Notes: generated from the letters alone by a model not told the origin. DNA of 64,000 nt from Gaiellasilicea sp033857955 (GCA_033857955.1 JAWVCW010000008.1:42503-106502); one strand, 5' to 3'. Shown: positions 28,173 to 37,753, counted from the stretch's first letter. Numbers and translations are program-made.

Positions 28173-29798
28173 ATGAGCCGCGAGCTGCGCAGCTCGCTCG
28201 CGATCGGCGTCGCCGTCTTCATTGCCGGCGGAGCCCTGCTGGGGCTCGAGATCGCGTCGAGCCGCGTCCTTGCCCCGCTCTTCGGCAACTCGCTCTACGT
28301 CTGGGGCTCGCTGATCGGGATCGTGCTCGCGGGCCTTTCGACCGGGTATTGGCTCGGCGGCATCATCGCCGATCGGTATCCGACGCCGCGCCTCCTCGTC
28401 GGCCTGCTGGGCGCGGGCGCGTTGCTCGTGCTCGCGATCCCGTTCGTCGACGGCTGGACGCTCGACCGGGTTGTCGACTGGGACCCCGGCCCGCGGCTGA
28501 ACCCCGTGATCGCCACGGTCCTCCTCTTCGGCCTGCCGAGTGTCGTCCTCGGCACCGTGTCGCCGGTCGCCGTGCGTCTGAAGGCCCACTCGATCGAGAA
28601 GCTCGGCCGAACGGCGGGGCGGCTCTTCGCGGTCTCCACGGCGGGCTCGATTGCCGGCACGTTCCTGACCTCGTTCTGGCTGATCCCCACGCTTGGCACC
28701 GACCAGGTACTCGCGTCGGCCGCGGTTGCGCTGATCCTGGCTGCCGCCGCGGTCGCGCTCGTCGAGAAGCTCGTCGTCGCGTTCGCTCTCGCCCTCACCC
28801 TCGCCGGTGCAAGCCTCGGAGCCGTCGTCTCGCTGGCGCCCGAGCAGGGCGGAACCGTTGCCGCCTCGCAGCTGCGCAACTGGTCTCCAGTCTACCGGCA
28901 GCAGTCGCAGGCGGCCCGCGTCGGCGCGATCGAGGACACGCAGACCGGCTACGAGATCCTGCACACCTCGGACTCGCAGTACCACCGGATCGCCGTCGTC
29001 GAGGACGACACCAGCCGCTACCTCCGCTTCGACAGCTCGTTCCAGAGCGGCATGTTCATCGCCGACCCCTACCGGACGCGCTTCCCGTACTCCGACTACC
29101 TCCAGCTTCCGTTCGCCTATCGAGCGCAGACCAAGAAGGTGCTGTACATCGGGCTCGGCGGCGGCTCGGCACCCAAGCGGGCGTGGCGCGACTTCCCCGG
29201 CGTGCGGATCGACGTGGTGGAGCTCGACCCGGAGGTCGTCGACGTCGCGTACAAGTATTTCGAGCTGCCGCGCGATCCCCGGCTGCACGTCGAGGTCGAG
29301 GACGGCCGCCGCTACGTGTCGGATCACGATGGGCCCTGGGACGTGATCGTCATCGACGCGTTCTACGCCGACTCGATCCCCTTCCACCTCGCGACGCGGG
29401 AGTTCCTCCAGCTCGCCCGGTCGCGGCTCACGCCCGGCGGGCTCGTCGTCACGAACATCATCGGTGCGGTGAGAGGCCCGAGCTCCCGCCTGTTCCGCTC
29501 GATGCTGCGCACCTACCGTGCGGTCTTCCCGACCGTTGCGATCCATCCCGTGGTCGATACCGCCGGCAAGGACCTCGAAGCGGTCCGCAACATCATCCTC
29601 GTGGCCGGTGACGGCGCCGCGCCGTCGAAGCAGTTCCTCCTCGACCGCTGGCGTGAGGTGCACCGCCGCTCTCCGGGTACGCCGGATCTCGAGACGGCGA
29701 TCAACGGCCGTGTCGACGCACCCATTTCGACCCAGGACGTGCCGGTGCTGACCGACGACTACGCGCCGACCGACGCCCTGCTGCTCCTCTTCGACTAG
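28173..29798 (+). CDS. Membrane-fused spermidine synthase-like protein
   Basis: A 541-residue protein with an N-terminal membrane part (about seven transmembrane segments, residues 8-235; starts SLAIGVAVFIAGGALLGLEI and carries ASSRVLAPLFGNSLYVWGS) and a C-terminal spermidine-synthase-like methyltransferase fold (about 265-541) with VLYIGLGGGSAPKRAWRDFP, VVELDPEVVDVA and DVIVIDAFYADSIPFHL. The DTQTGYEIL and DSQYHRIAVVED segment is the usual beta-strand entry of this domain. Such fused proteins are common in actinobacteria and mostly lack proven polyamine activity. It is immediately downstream of the mini-barrel gene. Confidence 0.85.
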   Translation: MSRELRSSLAIGVAVFIAGGALLGLEIASSRVLAPLFGNSLYVWGSLIGIVLAGLSTGYWLGGIIADRYPTPRLLVGLLGAGALLVLAIPFVDGWTLDRVVDWDPGPRLNPVIATVLLFGLPSVVLGTVSPVAVRLKAHSIEKLGRTAGRLFAVSTAGSIAGTFLTSFWLIPTLGTDQVLASAAVALILAAAAVALVEKLVVAFALALTLAGASLGAVVSLAPEQGGTVAASQLRNWSPVYRQQSQAARVGAIEDTQTGYEILHTSDSQYHRIAVVEDDTSRYLRFDSSFQSGMFIADPYRTRFPYSDYLQLPFAYRAQTKKVLYIGLGGGSAPKRAWRDFPGVRIDVVELDPEVVDVAYKYFELPRDPRLHVEVEDGRRYVSDHDGPWDVIVIDAFYADSIPFHLATREFLQLARSRLTPGGLVVTNIIGAVRGPSSRLFRSMLRTYRAVFPTVAIHPVVDTAGKDLEAVRNIILVAGDGAAPSKQFLLDRWREVHRRSPGTPDLETAINGRVDAPISTQDVPVLTDDYAPTDALLLLFD

Positions 29799-29800
29799 TC

Positions 29801-29941
29801 CTCGGCGGTTCTAGCCGTCGACGACGGTGAAGTCGTCCGCTCGTCGGCCTGGAGCGCCGCCGCCAGACCGAAGCCGTCGAGCACGGGCATGCTGATCTCG
29901 AGCAGCACGACGTCAGGCGCATGGTCGAGGGCGAGCTCCAC
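29801..29941 (-). pseudogene. Response-regulator receiver domain relic
   Basis: On the minus strand this short stretch encodes VELALDHAPDVVLLEISMPV followed by LDGFGLAAALQADERTT, the beta3-alpha3 part of a receiver domain (normal form VVLLDIxMPxxDGFEL). The phospho-accepting Asp would be Glu here. The flanking bases to 30015 do not continue the domain and no start or output domain is present, so it is a fragment left by deletion. Confidence 0.6.
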
Positions 29942-30015
29942 TCTTCGACATCGCGAAGGCCGTGGTCGACAGCCACCTGCTGCTCGTTCCGCCCGCGCAC
30001 GGCACGCCTTAGGTC

Positions 30016-31062
<1,047 letters not shown>

Positions 31063-31068
31063 GCCACC

Positions 31069-31074
31069 AGTCTA
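31069..31074 (-). promoter_or_regulatory. -10 box of pfkA (leaderless type)
   Basis: Minus-strand TAGACT ends 6 nt before the GTG start at 31062. Confidence 0.5.
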
Positions 31075-31089
31075 GGCAGAGGCGCGCGA

Positions 31090-31835
31090 ATGCCGAGGGA
31101 CAAACAGGGTTATCGCAGGGTGCGCTACACCTTCGCGGTGCTCGGCGGGATGGCCGTCGAGGGGGACGTGCTCGCCTGGGTCTCCGACCACTGGAAGCAT
31201 CACCAGTTCTCCGACCCGGAAGGCGATCCGCACAGCCCCCACGTCGGGTTCGGCGACGGCCGCGTTGCGGAGCTGGGCGGTTGTGGCATGCCCACACCGG
31301 CTGGCTCTTCTCGGCGGCCGGGCGCGCCGTGCAGTCGCGCGACGCGAAGGACCTGCTGCGCGACCGCGGCATGCGCGTGATCGCGAAGCTCTTCCTCCCG
31401 CTCGTGCTCTTCTCGCTCGCCGCCCCGGCGGTCGCCGGCTGGCCGCTGATCGGAGGCTGGTACGGCTTCTTTGCGGGGCTCTTCTGGGCGGCGCCGTTCG
31501 GATCTTCTTGCTCCAACACGTCACATTCTCGATCAACTCGATTTGCCACCTGTGGGGCCGCCGTCGTTTCGCATCCCGCGACGAGTCACGGAACGTGTGG
31601 TGGCTCTCCTGGCGCTCCTTCGGCGAGTCCTGGCACAACAACCATCACGCGTTCCCCACCTCAGCCTTCCACGGCCCCCGTCCACAGGAGATCGACCCCG
31701 GGCGGCTGGCTGATCTGGCTGCTCGAGCGCGCCGGTCTCGCTTGGAACGTGATCCGCATCCCGCCCGGCAAGCAGGCCCGCAAGCTCGCCGGTTCTCGTG
31801 AAACCGATCCGACCATGACTCCGTTGAGGGTGTGA
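31090..31835 (+). pseudogene. Frameshifted, 5'-truncated fatty acid desaturase gene
   Basis: Relic of an acyl-CoA desaturase. The reading frame changes three times: frame 1 to about 31275 (RYTFAVLGGMAVEGDVLAW, DHWKHHQFSDPEGDPHSPH), frame 3 to about 31497 (LWHAHTGWLFSAAGRAVQSR), frame 2 to about 31700 (LLQHVTFSINSICHLWG, SFGESWHNNHHAFPTSAFHG), then frame 3 again (GGWLIWLLERAGLAWNVIRI). The second and third His boxes survive, but the N-terminal part with the first box (HRxxTH) and two transmembrane helices is missing. Codon quality stays good between shifts, so decay is recent, or some shifts are sequencing errors. Confidence 0.85.
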
Positions 31836-31836
31836 C

Positions 31837-32178
31837 ATGGACGCGCGCGAGAAGCGGATGGCAAGTAACGAGGCCCTGTTCCGGGAGGTGAACGAGCGGA
31901 TCGAGGTGATGGCCCACAACCTCGGCCCGGAGGTCCCGTACGAGTTCCTCTGCGAGTGCGCGAACGCCGACTGCACCTTCCGACTCACGCTCCCGATCGC
32001 AACCTATGAAGCGATACGGGCCGATCCGAAGCAATTCGTCGTGCTGCCGCTGCACTTCACGCCGGAGATCGAGGATCTGGTTGTCAAGGACGACACCCAC
32101 TGGGTCGTCCGCAAGACGGGAGAGGCGGGGGAGTACGTCGAGCAGCTGGATCCACGGAGCCGCCAGCCTCAGAGCTGA
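31837..32178 (+). CDS. Conserved small protein of unknown function
   Basis: 113 residues, no signal peptide or membrane segment. An N-terminal helix (NEALFREVNERIEVMAH) is followed by FLCECANADCTFRLTLPI with two or three cysteines that could bind metal, then TYEAIRADPKQFVVLPLHF and HWVVRKTGEAGEYVEQLDP. I have seen this pattern in actinobacterial proteins without assigned function. GAGGG near 31825 may serve as ribosome-binding site. It lies 1 bp after the end of the desaturase relic. Confidence 0.75.
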   Translation: MDAREKRMASNEALFREVNERIEVMAHNLGPEVPYEFLCECANADCTFRLTLPIATYEAIRADPKQFVVLPLHFTPEIEDLVVKDDTHWVVRKTGEAGEYVEQLDPRSRQPQS

Positions 32179-32191
32179 GGCACCGCCTGAG

Positions 32192-32275
32192 TGCCGAAGG
32201 GGGGAATCGAACCCCCACTCCCCGGAGGGAACCGGATTTTGAGTCCGGCGCGTCTGCCAGTTCCGCCACTTCGGC
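32192..32275 (-). tRNA. tRNA-Leu (anticodon CAA)
   Basis: The minus strand folds as a class II tRNA of 84 nt. The acceptor stem is GCCGAAG paired with CTTCGGC and the discriminator is A, as required for Leu. The anticodon stem CCGGA/TCCGG encloses the loop CTCAAAA, so the anticodon is CAA (reads UUG). There is a long variable arm, and the T-arm GGTTCGATTCC is intact. CCA is not encoded. A TACCAT -10-like box lies 11 nt upstream (32287-32292). Confidence 0.95.
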
Positions 32276-32327
32276 TCAGGGAGTCGATGGTATCCGCCCT
32301 TCTGGCGCGCGACTGGATGGCACTAAG

Positions 32328-32356
32328 TTGAATGTCGCGCGGCTTGTCGGGATACT
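32328..32356 (+). promoter_or_regulatory. livK promoter (-35/-10)
   Basis: TTGAAT (32328-32333) and GATACT (32351-32356) are separated by 17 bp, a good primary-sigma promoter. Transcription would start near 32363, leaving a leader of about 70 nt with a strong ribosome-binding site, unlike the leaderless genes around it. Confidence 0.6.
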
Positions 32357-32431
32357 TGCCACTTCGCCCGCCACAAGGGCTGCGCAAGCGTGCAGAACTC
32401 GTCGGGTCCATCGGACGGAGGAGGAGAGCAG

Positions 32432-33817
32432 TTGATTTCCAGAAAGCATGGTTTGAGCGTTCTGGCGCTGCTCGTCGCGGTGCTTGCATTGGTCGCGGCG
32501 GGTTGCGGAGGCAACGATAGTTCGAGCAGCGGTGGCACGACCACCGAAGCTTCCGGGGGCGGGGGCAGCACGGGCAACGTCGAGGCGCTGCCGTCCTCGT
32601 CGTGCACTGCTGTCGAGTACAAGGGTGAAGGCGATCCGGACGTACTCCTCGCATCCGACTTCCCGCTCCAGGGGTCGTCGCGCACCCAGACCATTCAGAT
32701 CGTGGAGGCGATTCGCTACCTCCTCGAGCAGTCCAACTACAAGGCCGGAGACCACAACGTCGCGTTCCAGTCCTGCGACGACGCGACCGCTCAGGCGGGC
32801 AAGTGGGACTCGGGCAAGTGCTCGACGAACGCCCAGGCGTATGCCGGCAACGAGAAGCTCGTCGGCGTGATCGGGACGTTCAACTCGGGTTGTGCCGCGA
32901 TCGAGATTCCGGTGCTGAACCAGGCTCCGGGCGGCGGTGTCGCGATGATCTCGCCCGCGAACACCTACGTCTGCCTCACCGAGGGCGGTCCGGGCTGCGA
33001 TGCGACTGAGCCCGATAAGTACTACCCGGGTGGAAATCGCAACTACGCCCGCGTGGTCGCGCACGACGCCTACCAGGGCGCGGCTGTGGCCGAGTTCGCG
33101 AAGGAGCAGGGCGTCACGAGCGTCTACATCCTGAACGACAAGGAGGCGTACGGCCTCGGCGTCGCGACGAACTTCAAGAACGCAGCGAAGGCCGTGGGGA
33201 TCAAGCTCGCGGGCTTCGAGGCCTGGGATCCGAAGGCGTCGAGCTACGAGGCGCTGTTCCGCAAGATCAGCAACAGTGGCGCGGACGCAGTGTTCCTCGG
33301 CGGCTTGATCGACGAGAACGGTGCCCAGGTGATCAAGGACAAGGTCTCCGTGCTCGGCCCGAACGACGGCAAGGTCAAGTTGTTCGCGCCGGACGGGTTC
33401 ACGACGCAGCAGACGATCGACGAGGCCCCCGAGGCCACGCCGGGCATGTTCCTGAGCGTCGCCGGCGTGCCGATCGACGAGTTCAAGGGGAAGGGCGCCG
33501 AGTTTGCGAAGGCGTTCAAGCCACGGCTCGGCGGCAAGGCGATCGACCCGTATGCGATCTACGGCGCCCAGGCGGCGCAGGTCATGCTCGACGCGATCGC
33601 CGCGTCGGACGGGAGCCGTGCTGACGTGATCGCGAAGATGTTCGCGACGAAGGTCACGGACGGCTATCTCGGCAGCTTCGGGATCAACGAGAACGGCGAC
33701 CCGAGCGGCGCAGAGGGCGCAGTCGTGGGCTTCACGATCTACAAGGCCACGGACAAGCTCGAGACCGTCAAGACGATCTCTCCGAAGCCGGAGGACGTCG
33801 ACGCGGCACGCGGCTAG
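32432..33817 (+). CDS. livK: Branched-chain amino acid ABC transporter substrate-binding lipoprotein
   Basis: Periplasmic-binding-fold lipoprotein (Peripla_BP_6 type) that delivers branched-chain amino acids or a related solute to LivHMGF. I choose the TTG at 32432 because GGAGGAGGAG lies just upstream and it starts directly at the signal peptide (MISRKHGLSVLALLVAVLAL) with lipobox VAAGC; the reported upstream frame would add a nonsense leader. The mature part begins with a Ser/Gly/Thr-rich linker, then binding-domain segments such as VIGTFNSGCAAIEIPVLNQA. The product is 461 residues. True ligand cannot be read from sequence. Confidence 0.9.
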   Translation: MISRKHGLSVLALLVAVLALVAAGCGGNDSSSSGGTTTEASGGGGSTGNVEALPSSSCTAVEYKGEGDPDVLLASDFPLQGSSRTQTIQIVEAIRYLLEQSNYKAGDHNVAFQSCDDATAQAGKWDSGKCSTNAQAYAGNEKLVGVIGTFNSGCAAIEIPVLNQAPGGGVAMISPANTYVCLTEGGPGCDATEPDKYYPGGNRNYARVVAHDAYQGAAVAEFAKEQGVTSVYILNDKEAYGLGVATNFKNAAKAVGIKLAGFEAWDPKASSYEALFRKISNSGADAVFLGGLIDENGAQVIKDKVSVLGPNDGKVKLFAPDGFTTQQTIDEAPEATPGMFLSVAGVPIDEFKGKGAEFAKAFKPRLGGKAIDPYAIYGAQAAQVMLDAIAASDGSRADVIAKMFATKVTDGYLGSFGINENGDPSGAEGAVVGFTIYKATDKLETVKTISPKPEDVDAARG

Positions 33818-33835
33818 CACGTCGCCGCCAGCATG

Positions 33836-33873
33836 AAGTTGGGGGAGGGCTTGGCCCTCCCCCAACTTTCCTT
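33836..33873 (+). terminator. Intrinsic terminator between livK and livH
   Basis: A perfect 15-bp stem (33836-33850 with 33854-33868) with a 3-nt loop, followed by TCCTTT and further T-rich sequence. Its position directly after livK suggests partial termination that yields more binding protein than membrane components. It may also fully separate the genes, since livH has its own TAGGTT box (33874-33879). Confidence 0.85.
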
Positions 33874-33888
33874 TAGGTTCTTCCCCGC

Positions 33889-34938
33889 ATGGCGCGACCG
33901 CCCCTGACGAGCACGTTCGACCGCTTGCGGAGGTCGGGCGCCGTCGCTCTCATCGGCTACGGGCTCGTCTCGCTCGTCGCCCTCTGGCTGGTCGTCAACT
34001 TCTTCAAGGAGCCGACGGAGTTCATCAACGTCGGCCTGATCGGCCTGACAAACGGCGCGATCTACGGTCTCGTCGCACTGGGCTACACGCTTGTCTACGG
34101 CATCCTGCAGCTGATCAACTTCGCCCACGGAGACGTGTTCGCGCTCGCGGGCCTGACTGCGAGCTCGCTCATCGTCAGTGGGCTAGGGCTCGAGAAGGAC
34201 GCGTCGGTGCTGGCGATCATCGGCGGCATGCTGCTGACGCTCGTCGTGATCATGGGCTTCTTCGCGTTCGTCAACGCAGCGATCGAGTTCGTCGCATACC
34301 GCCGCCTCCGGCGCGCGCCGCGGCTTGCCGCCCTGATCACCGCCGTGGGCATGTCGTTCATCGTGCAAAACGTCTCCCTGGCCATCTTCGACGTCAACTT
34401 CCGCTCGGTGCCGTCCTTCATCCCGCGTTCGGAGGCGATCGGGATCGGCGACGTCACCTACTCGTGGAACAAGCTCGCGGCCCTGCTGATCACGATTCCC
34501 GTCCTCGTCCTGCTGACGTGGTTCGTGCAGTCGACGCGCCAGGGCAAGGCGATGCGCGCCGTGGCACAGGACACCGAGGCCTCGGCGATGATGGGAATCA
34601 ACGTGAACCGGACGATCTCCGTCACGTTCGCGATCGCCGGCGCGCTCGCCGGCGCTGCCGGCATCGTCTACCTGCTGCAGTTCAACATGCGCTACGACAC
34701 GGGCTTCGAGCTCGGCCTGATCGCGTTCACGGCCGCCGTGCTCGGCGGGATCGGCAACCTCTCCGGCGCCGTGCTCGGCGCGCTCGTGATCGGCTTCATC
34801 CAGGCCTTCAACGAAGGGCTCACCTGGTACACGCCCGGCTCCGACTGGACTCGCTCGATCGTGTTCGGAATCCTGATCGCGATCCTCGTCTTCCGGCCGG
34901 AAGGGCTGCTCGGCGAGCGCACGCCCGAGGGCGCGTGA
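33889..34938 (+). CDS. livH: Branched-chain amino acid ABC transporter permease LivH
   Basis: First inner-membrane permease of the importer. The 349 residues include GLTNGAIYGLVALGYTLVYGIL, INFAHGDVF, the EAA-like coupling segment GKAMRAVAQDTEASAMMGINV and GGIGNLSGAVLGALVIG, all LivH hallmarks. The N-terminus is longer than in E. coli LivH by a hydrophobic segment. The ATG lies 9 nt after a TAGGTT box; the stop overlaps livM by GTGA. Confidence 0.93.
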   Translation: MARPPLTSTFDRLRRSGAVALIGYGLVSLVALWLVVNFFKEPTEFINVGLIGLTNGAIYGLVALGYTLVYGILQLINFAHGDVFALAGLTASSLIVSGLGLEKDASVLAIIGGMLLTLVVIMGFFAFVNAAIEFVAYRRLRRAPRLAALITAVGMSFIVQNVSLAIFDVNFRSVPSFIPRSEAIGIGDVTYSWNKLAALLITIPVLVLLTWFVQSTRQGKAMRAVAQDTEASAMMGINVNRTISVTFAIAGALAGAAGIVYLLQFNMRYDTGFELGLIAFTAAVLGGIGNLSGAVLGALVIGFIQAFNEGLTWYTPGSDWTRSIVFGILIAILVFRPEGLLGERTPEGA

Positions 34939-36158
34939 ACGCATTCGAGCAGCGGCTGCGGAGCTATGGTCCCGGCGCGTTCGCGGCGCTCGCGCTGATC
35001 GTGCTCGGCTTCCTCTATCCCAAGTACGCAGAGTCGCTCGGGAACCTCTCCCTCCTCGGCGACTACGTCCCGAGCGTCAACTCGATGGTGATCATGATCG
35101 TCTTCACGATGATGGCGGTCGGGCTGAACATCGTCGTCGGCTACGCCGGCCTGCTCGACCTCGGCTACGTCGCCTTCTATGCCGCCGGCGCGTACACCTC
35201 GGCCTGGTTCGCCTCGCAGCAGTTCGACCAGTGGAACTTCCATTTCGGCGCGGTCGGGATCTCGGACGACCTGCCCGGCATTCACCTCTCGATCTGGCTG
35301 GTGCTCCCGCTCGCAGGTCTCTTCACGGCGATGGCGGGCATCCTGATCGGCTTGCCGACGCTGAGGCTGCGTGGCGACTACCTCGCGATCGTCACGCTCG
35401 GCTTCGGTGAGATCATCCCCCAGGTCGTTCGCAACGGCGACAACGTCTTCGGCTTCGACCTCACGCACGGGACGTTCGGGATCAGTCCGATCGACTCGCC
35501 CGGGTTCGGCAGCGCGGGCGACTCCCTCGGCCTGCCGCTGAGCTACCAGTCGTCGTTCGAACGTGCGCAATGGTTCTACTGGACGGCGCTGGCGCTCCTG
35601 CTGATCACCGTCTTCTGCTCGGTGCGCCTTCGTGACTCCCGCCTTGGACGGGCCTGGATCGCAATCCGCGAGGACGAGACGGCGGCCGCGGCGATGGGGG
35701 TGCCGCTGATGCGCACGAAGACGTGGTCGTACGCGATCGGCGCCTTCTTCGGCGGTGTCGCCGGGGCGTTCTACGCGAGCTTCAAGAGCGGCGCCTTCCC
35801 GGCGGACTTCTACTTCAACATCTCGGTCTTCCTGCTGTGCATGGTGATCCTCGGCGGGATGGGATCGATCTGGGGCGTGATCCTCGGCGGCATGATCCTC
35901 GGCTACCTGAACGTCGAGGGTCTCGCGACCATCGGGTCGAAGGTCCAGAGCTCGACCGGCTGGGACTGGTTCGAGCCGACCAAGTTCCAGTTCGGGATCT
36001 ACGGGTTGATCATCGTGGGGATGATGCTCCTGCGTCCCGAGGGCCTGATCCCCGAGCGCCGGCACAAGCGCGAGCTCGAGCTCGGCGTCGCCGACACGCC
36101 GCTCTACGACGTGACGCACGAGGGCTCCGACACGGATCGTGATCCGAGCAATGACTGA
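34935..36158 (+). CDS. livM: Branched-chain amino acid ABC transporter permease LivM
   Basis: Second permease, 407 residues from the GTG that overlaps livH. Conserved parts: MAVGLNIVVGYAGLLDLGYVAF, TLRLRGDYLAIVTLGFGEI, the coupling loop GRAWIAIREDETAAAAMGV and GGMGSIWGVILGGMIL. The hydrophilic C-terminus (ERRHKRELELG onward) is not essential to the fold. It overlaps livG by 8 bp. Confidence 0.93.
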   Translation: MNAFEQRLRSYGPGAFAALALIVLGFLYPKYAESLGNLSLLGDYVPSVNSMVIMIVFTMMAVGLNIVVGYAGLLDLGYVAFYAAGAYTSAWFASQQFDQWNFHFGAVGISDDLPGIHLSIWLVLPLAGLFTAMAGILIGLPTLRLRGDYLAIVTLGFGEIIPQVVRNGDNVFGFDLTHGTFGISPIDSPGFGSAGDSLGLPLSYQSSFERAQWFYWTALALLLITVFCSVRLRDSRLGRAWIAIREDETAAAAMGVPLMRTKTWSYAIGAFFGGVAGAFYASFKSGAFPADFYFNISVFLLCMVILGGMGSIWGVILGGMILGYLNVEGLATIGSKVQSSTGWDWFEPTKFQFGIYGLIIVGMMLLRPEGLIPERRHKRELELGVADTPLYDVTHEGSDTDRDPSND

Positions 36159-36930
36159 TCTCCTGGTTGCGGCGCACGTGCGGAAGGAGTTCGGCGGGCT
36201 CGTCGCCACGAACGACATCGACTTCGCGATCCCGCAGGGCTCGATCGTGTCGCTGATCGGCCCAAACGGCGCGGGCAAGACGACGTTCTTCAACATGCTC
36301 ACGGGCGTGTACAAGCCGACCGCGGGCTCGATCGTCTTCGACGGCACCGATGTGACCGGGAAACCGCCGCATGCGATCACGGAGCTCGGGGTCGGCCGCA
36401 CCTTCCAGAACATCCGGCTCTTCCAGCACATGACCGCGCTCGAGAACGTCCTCGTCGGGATGCACTGCCGGCTCCGAGGCGGCATCCTCGGTTCGATCTT
36501 CCGCACCCCGCGGGTGCGCCGCGAGGAGCGCGAAGCGAGCGAAACCGCGCGCGAGCTGCTCCGCTTCTCGGGCCTTCGTGGCCGCGACAGGGAGATGGCC
36601 CGCAACCTGCCCTACGGCGACCAGCGCCGTCTCGAGGTGGCGCGCGCTCTCGCGACGCAGCCGAAGCTCCTGCTCCTCGATGAGCCGACGGCGGGCATGA
36701 ATCCGCAGGAGACCGCCGACTTCACGGCGTTCGTGCGCGTGCTTCGCGACGAGCGCGACCTGACGGTGCTGATGATCGAGCACGACATGAAGGTCGTGAT
36801 GGGGATCTCCGACCGCGTCACCGTGCTCGACTACGGCGAGAAGATCGCCGAGGGTACGCCGCAGGAGATCCAGAAGGACGAACGCGTGATCGAGGCCTAC
36901 CTCGGGAAGGGAGCGACGAGCGGTGGCTGA
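36151..36930 (+). CDS. livG: Branched-chain amino acid ABC transporter ATPase LivG
   Basis: Cytosolic ATPase of the importer, 259 residues from the ATG at 36151 (a GTG four codons upstream is possible). Walker A is GPNGAGKTTF, the Q-loop lies in GVGRTFQNIRLF, the signature is LPYGDQRRLEVARAL (a LivG-type YGDQR instead of LSGGQ) and Walker B is LLLLDEPTAGMNP, with H-loop IEHDMKVV. It overlaps livF by 8 bp. Confidence 0.94.
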   Translation: MTDLLVAAHVRKEFGGLVATNDIDFAIPQGSIVSLIGPNGAGKTTFFNMLTGVYKPTAGSIVFDGTDVTGKPPHAITELGVGRTFQNIRLFQHMTALENVLVGMHCRLRGGILGSIFRTPRVRREEREASETARELLRFSGLRGRDREMARNLPYGDQRRLEVARALATQPKLLLLDEPTAGMNPQETADFTAFVRVLRDERDLTVLMIEHDMKVVMGISDRVTVLDYGEKIAEGTPQEIQKDERVIEAYLGKGATSGG

Positions 36931-37660
36931 GCCGGCTGCAGGGAACGCGGTCGTCCTGGAACTCGAGAACGTTCACACCTACTACGGCGCGATCCACGCC
37001 TTGAAGGGCATCTCGCTCAAGGTGCACGAGGGCGAAGTCGTGACCCTGATCGGCGCGAACGGGGCCGGCAAGTCGACGACGCTGCGCTCGATCAACGGCG
37101 TCAACCATCCGCGCGAGGGGTCGATCACCTTCCAGGGCAAGGACATCACGAACGCGCCTCCGCACGAGATCGTGAAGATGGGGATCGCCCAGTCGCCCGA
37201 GGGACGTCGGCTCTTCCCGCGCATGAGCGTGCTCGAGAACCTCGAGATGGGAGCGTTCCAGCGCACCGACAAGGCGAACTTCCCGGAGGACATGGACCGT
37301 GTCTTCCGCCTCTTCCCGCGCCTGGCCGAGCGGAAGCAGCAGAAGGCGGGGACGATGTCCGGCGGCGAGCAGCAGATGGTCGCGATGGGGCGGGCGCTGA
37401 TGGCCCGGCCGAAGCTGCTGCTACTCGACGAGCCGTCGATGGGGCTGGCGCCGATCTTCGTCGAGCGGATCTTCGAGATCGTGCGTGAGATCAACGAGCA
37501 GGGAACGCCGATCCTGCTCGTCGAGCAGAACGCGCTGATGGCGCTCGACGCGGCGAGCCGCGGCTACGTGCTCGAGACCGGCGCGATCGCGCTCGAGGGG
37601 CCTGCGAAGGACCTGCGCGAGAACGCCCAGGTCCGCAAGACCTACCTCGGCGAGGACTGA
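36923..37660 (+). CDS. livF: Branched-chain amino acid ABC transporter ATPase LivF
   Basis: Second ATPase, 245 residues, GTG start. Walker A is GANGAGKSTT, the Q-loop AQSPEGRRLFPRMSV, signature MSGGEQQMVAMGRALM, Walker B LLLLDEPSMGLAP and H-loop LVEQNAL. It is the last gene of the livKHMGF operon; two palindromic repeats follow it within 100 bp. Confidence 0.94.
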   Translation: MAEPAAGNAVVLELENVHTYYGAIHALKGISLKVHEGEVVTLIGANGAGKSTTLRSINGVNHPREGSITFQGKDITNAPPHEIVKMGIAQSPEGRRLFPRMSVLENLEMGAFQRTDKANFPEDMDRVFRLFPRLAERKQQKAGTMSGGEQQMVAMGRALMARPKLLLLDEPSMGLAPIFVERIFEIVREINEQGTPILLVEQNALMALDAASRGYVLETGAIALEGPAKDLRENAQVRKTYLGED

Positions 37661-37673
37661 CCGCCGCCGGCCG

Positions 37674-37702
37674 GGAGCTTGTGTTCCTGTAACACAAGCT
37701 CC
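37674..37702. repeat. Palindromic repeat, copy 3
   Basis: Perfect inverted repeat with 12-bp arms (37674-37685 with 37691-37702) around CCTGT. The inner core is again CTTGTGTT / AACACAAG with a 5-nt centre, as in copies 1 and 2. It starts 13 bp after the livF stop. Confidence 0.85.
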
Positions 37703-37730
37703 TCGTGAACCGCACCGTTCTGCGGGTCGA

Positions 37731-37753
37731 GCTTGTGTTACAGGAACACTAAG
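37731..37753. repeat. Palindromic repeat, copy 4 (inverted)
   Basis: The left arm GCTTGTGTT and the right arm AACACTAAG surround ACAGG. This is the reverse complement of copy 3 with one extra T in an arm. Copies 3 and 4 therefore face each other across 28 bp. Confidence 0.8.
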
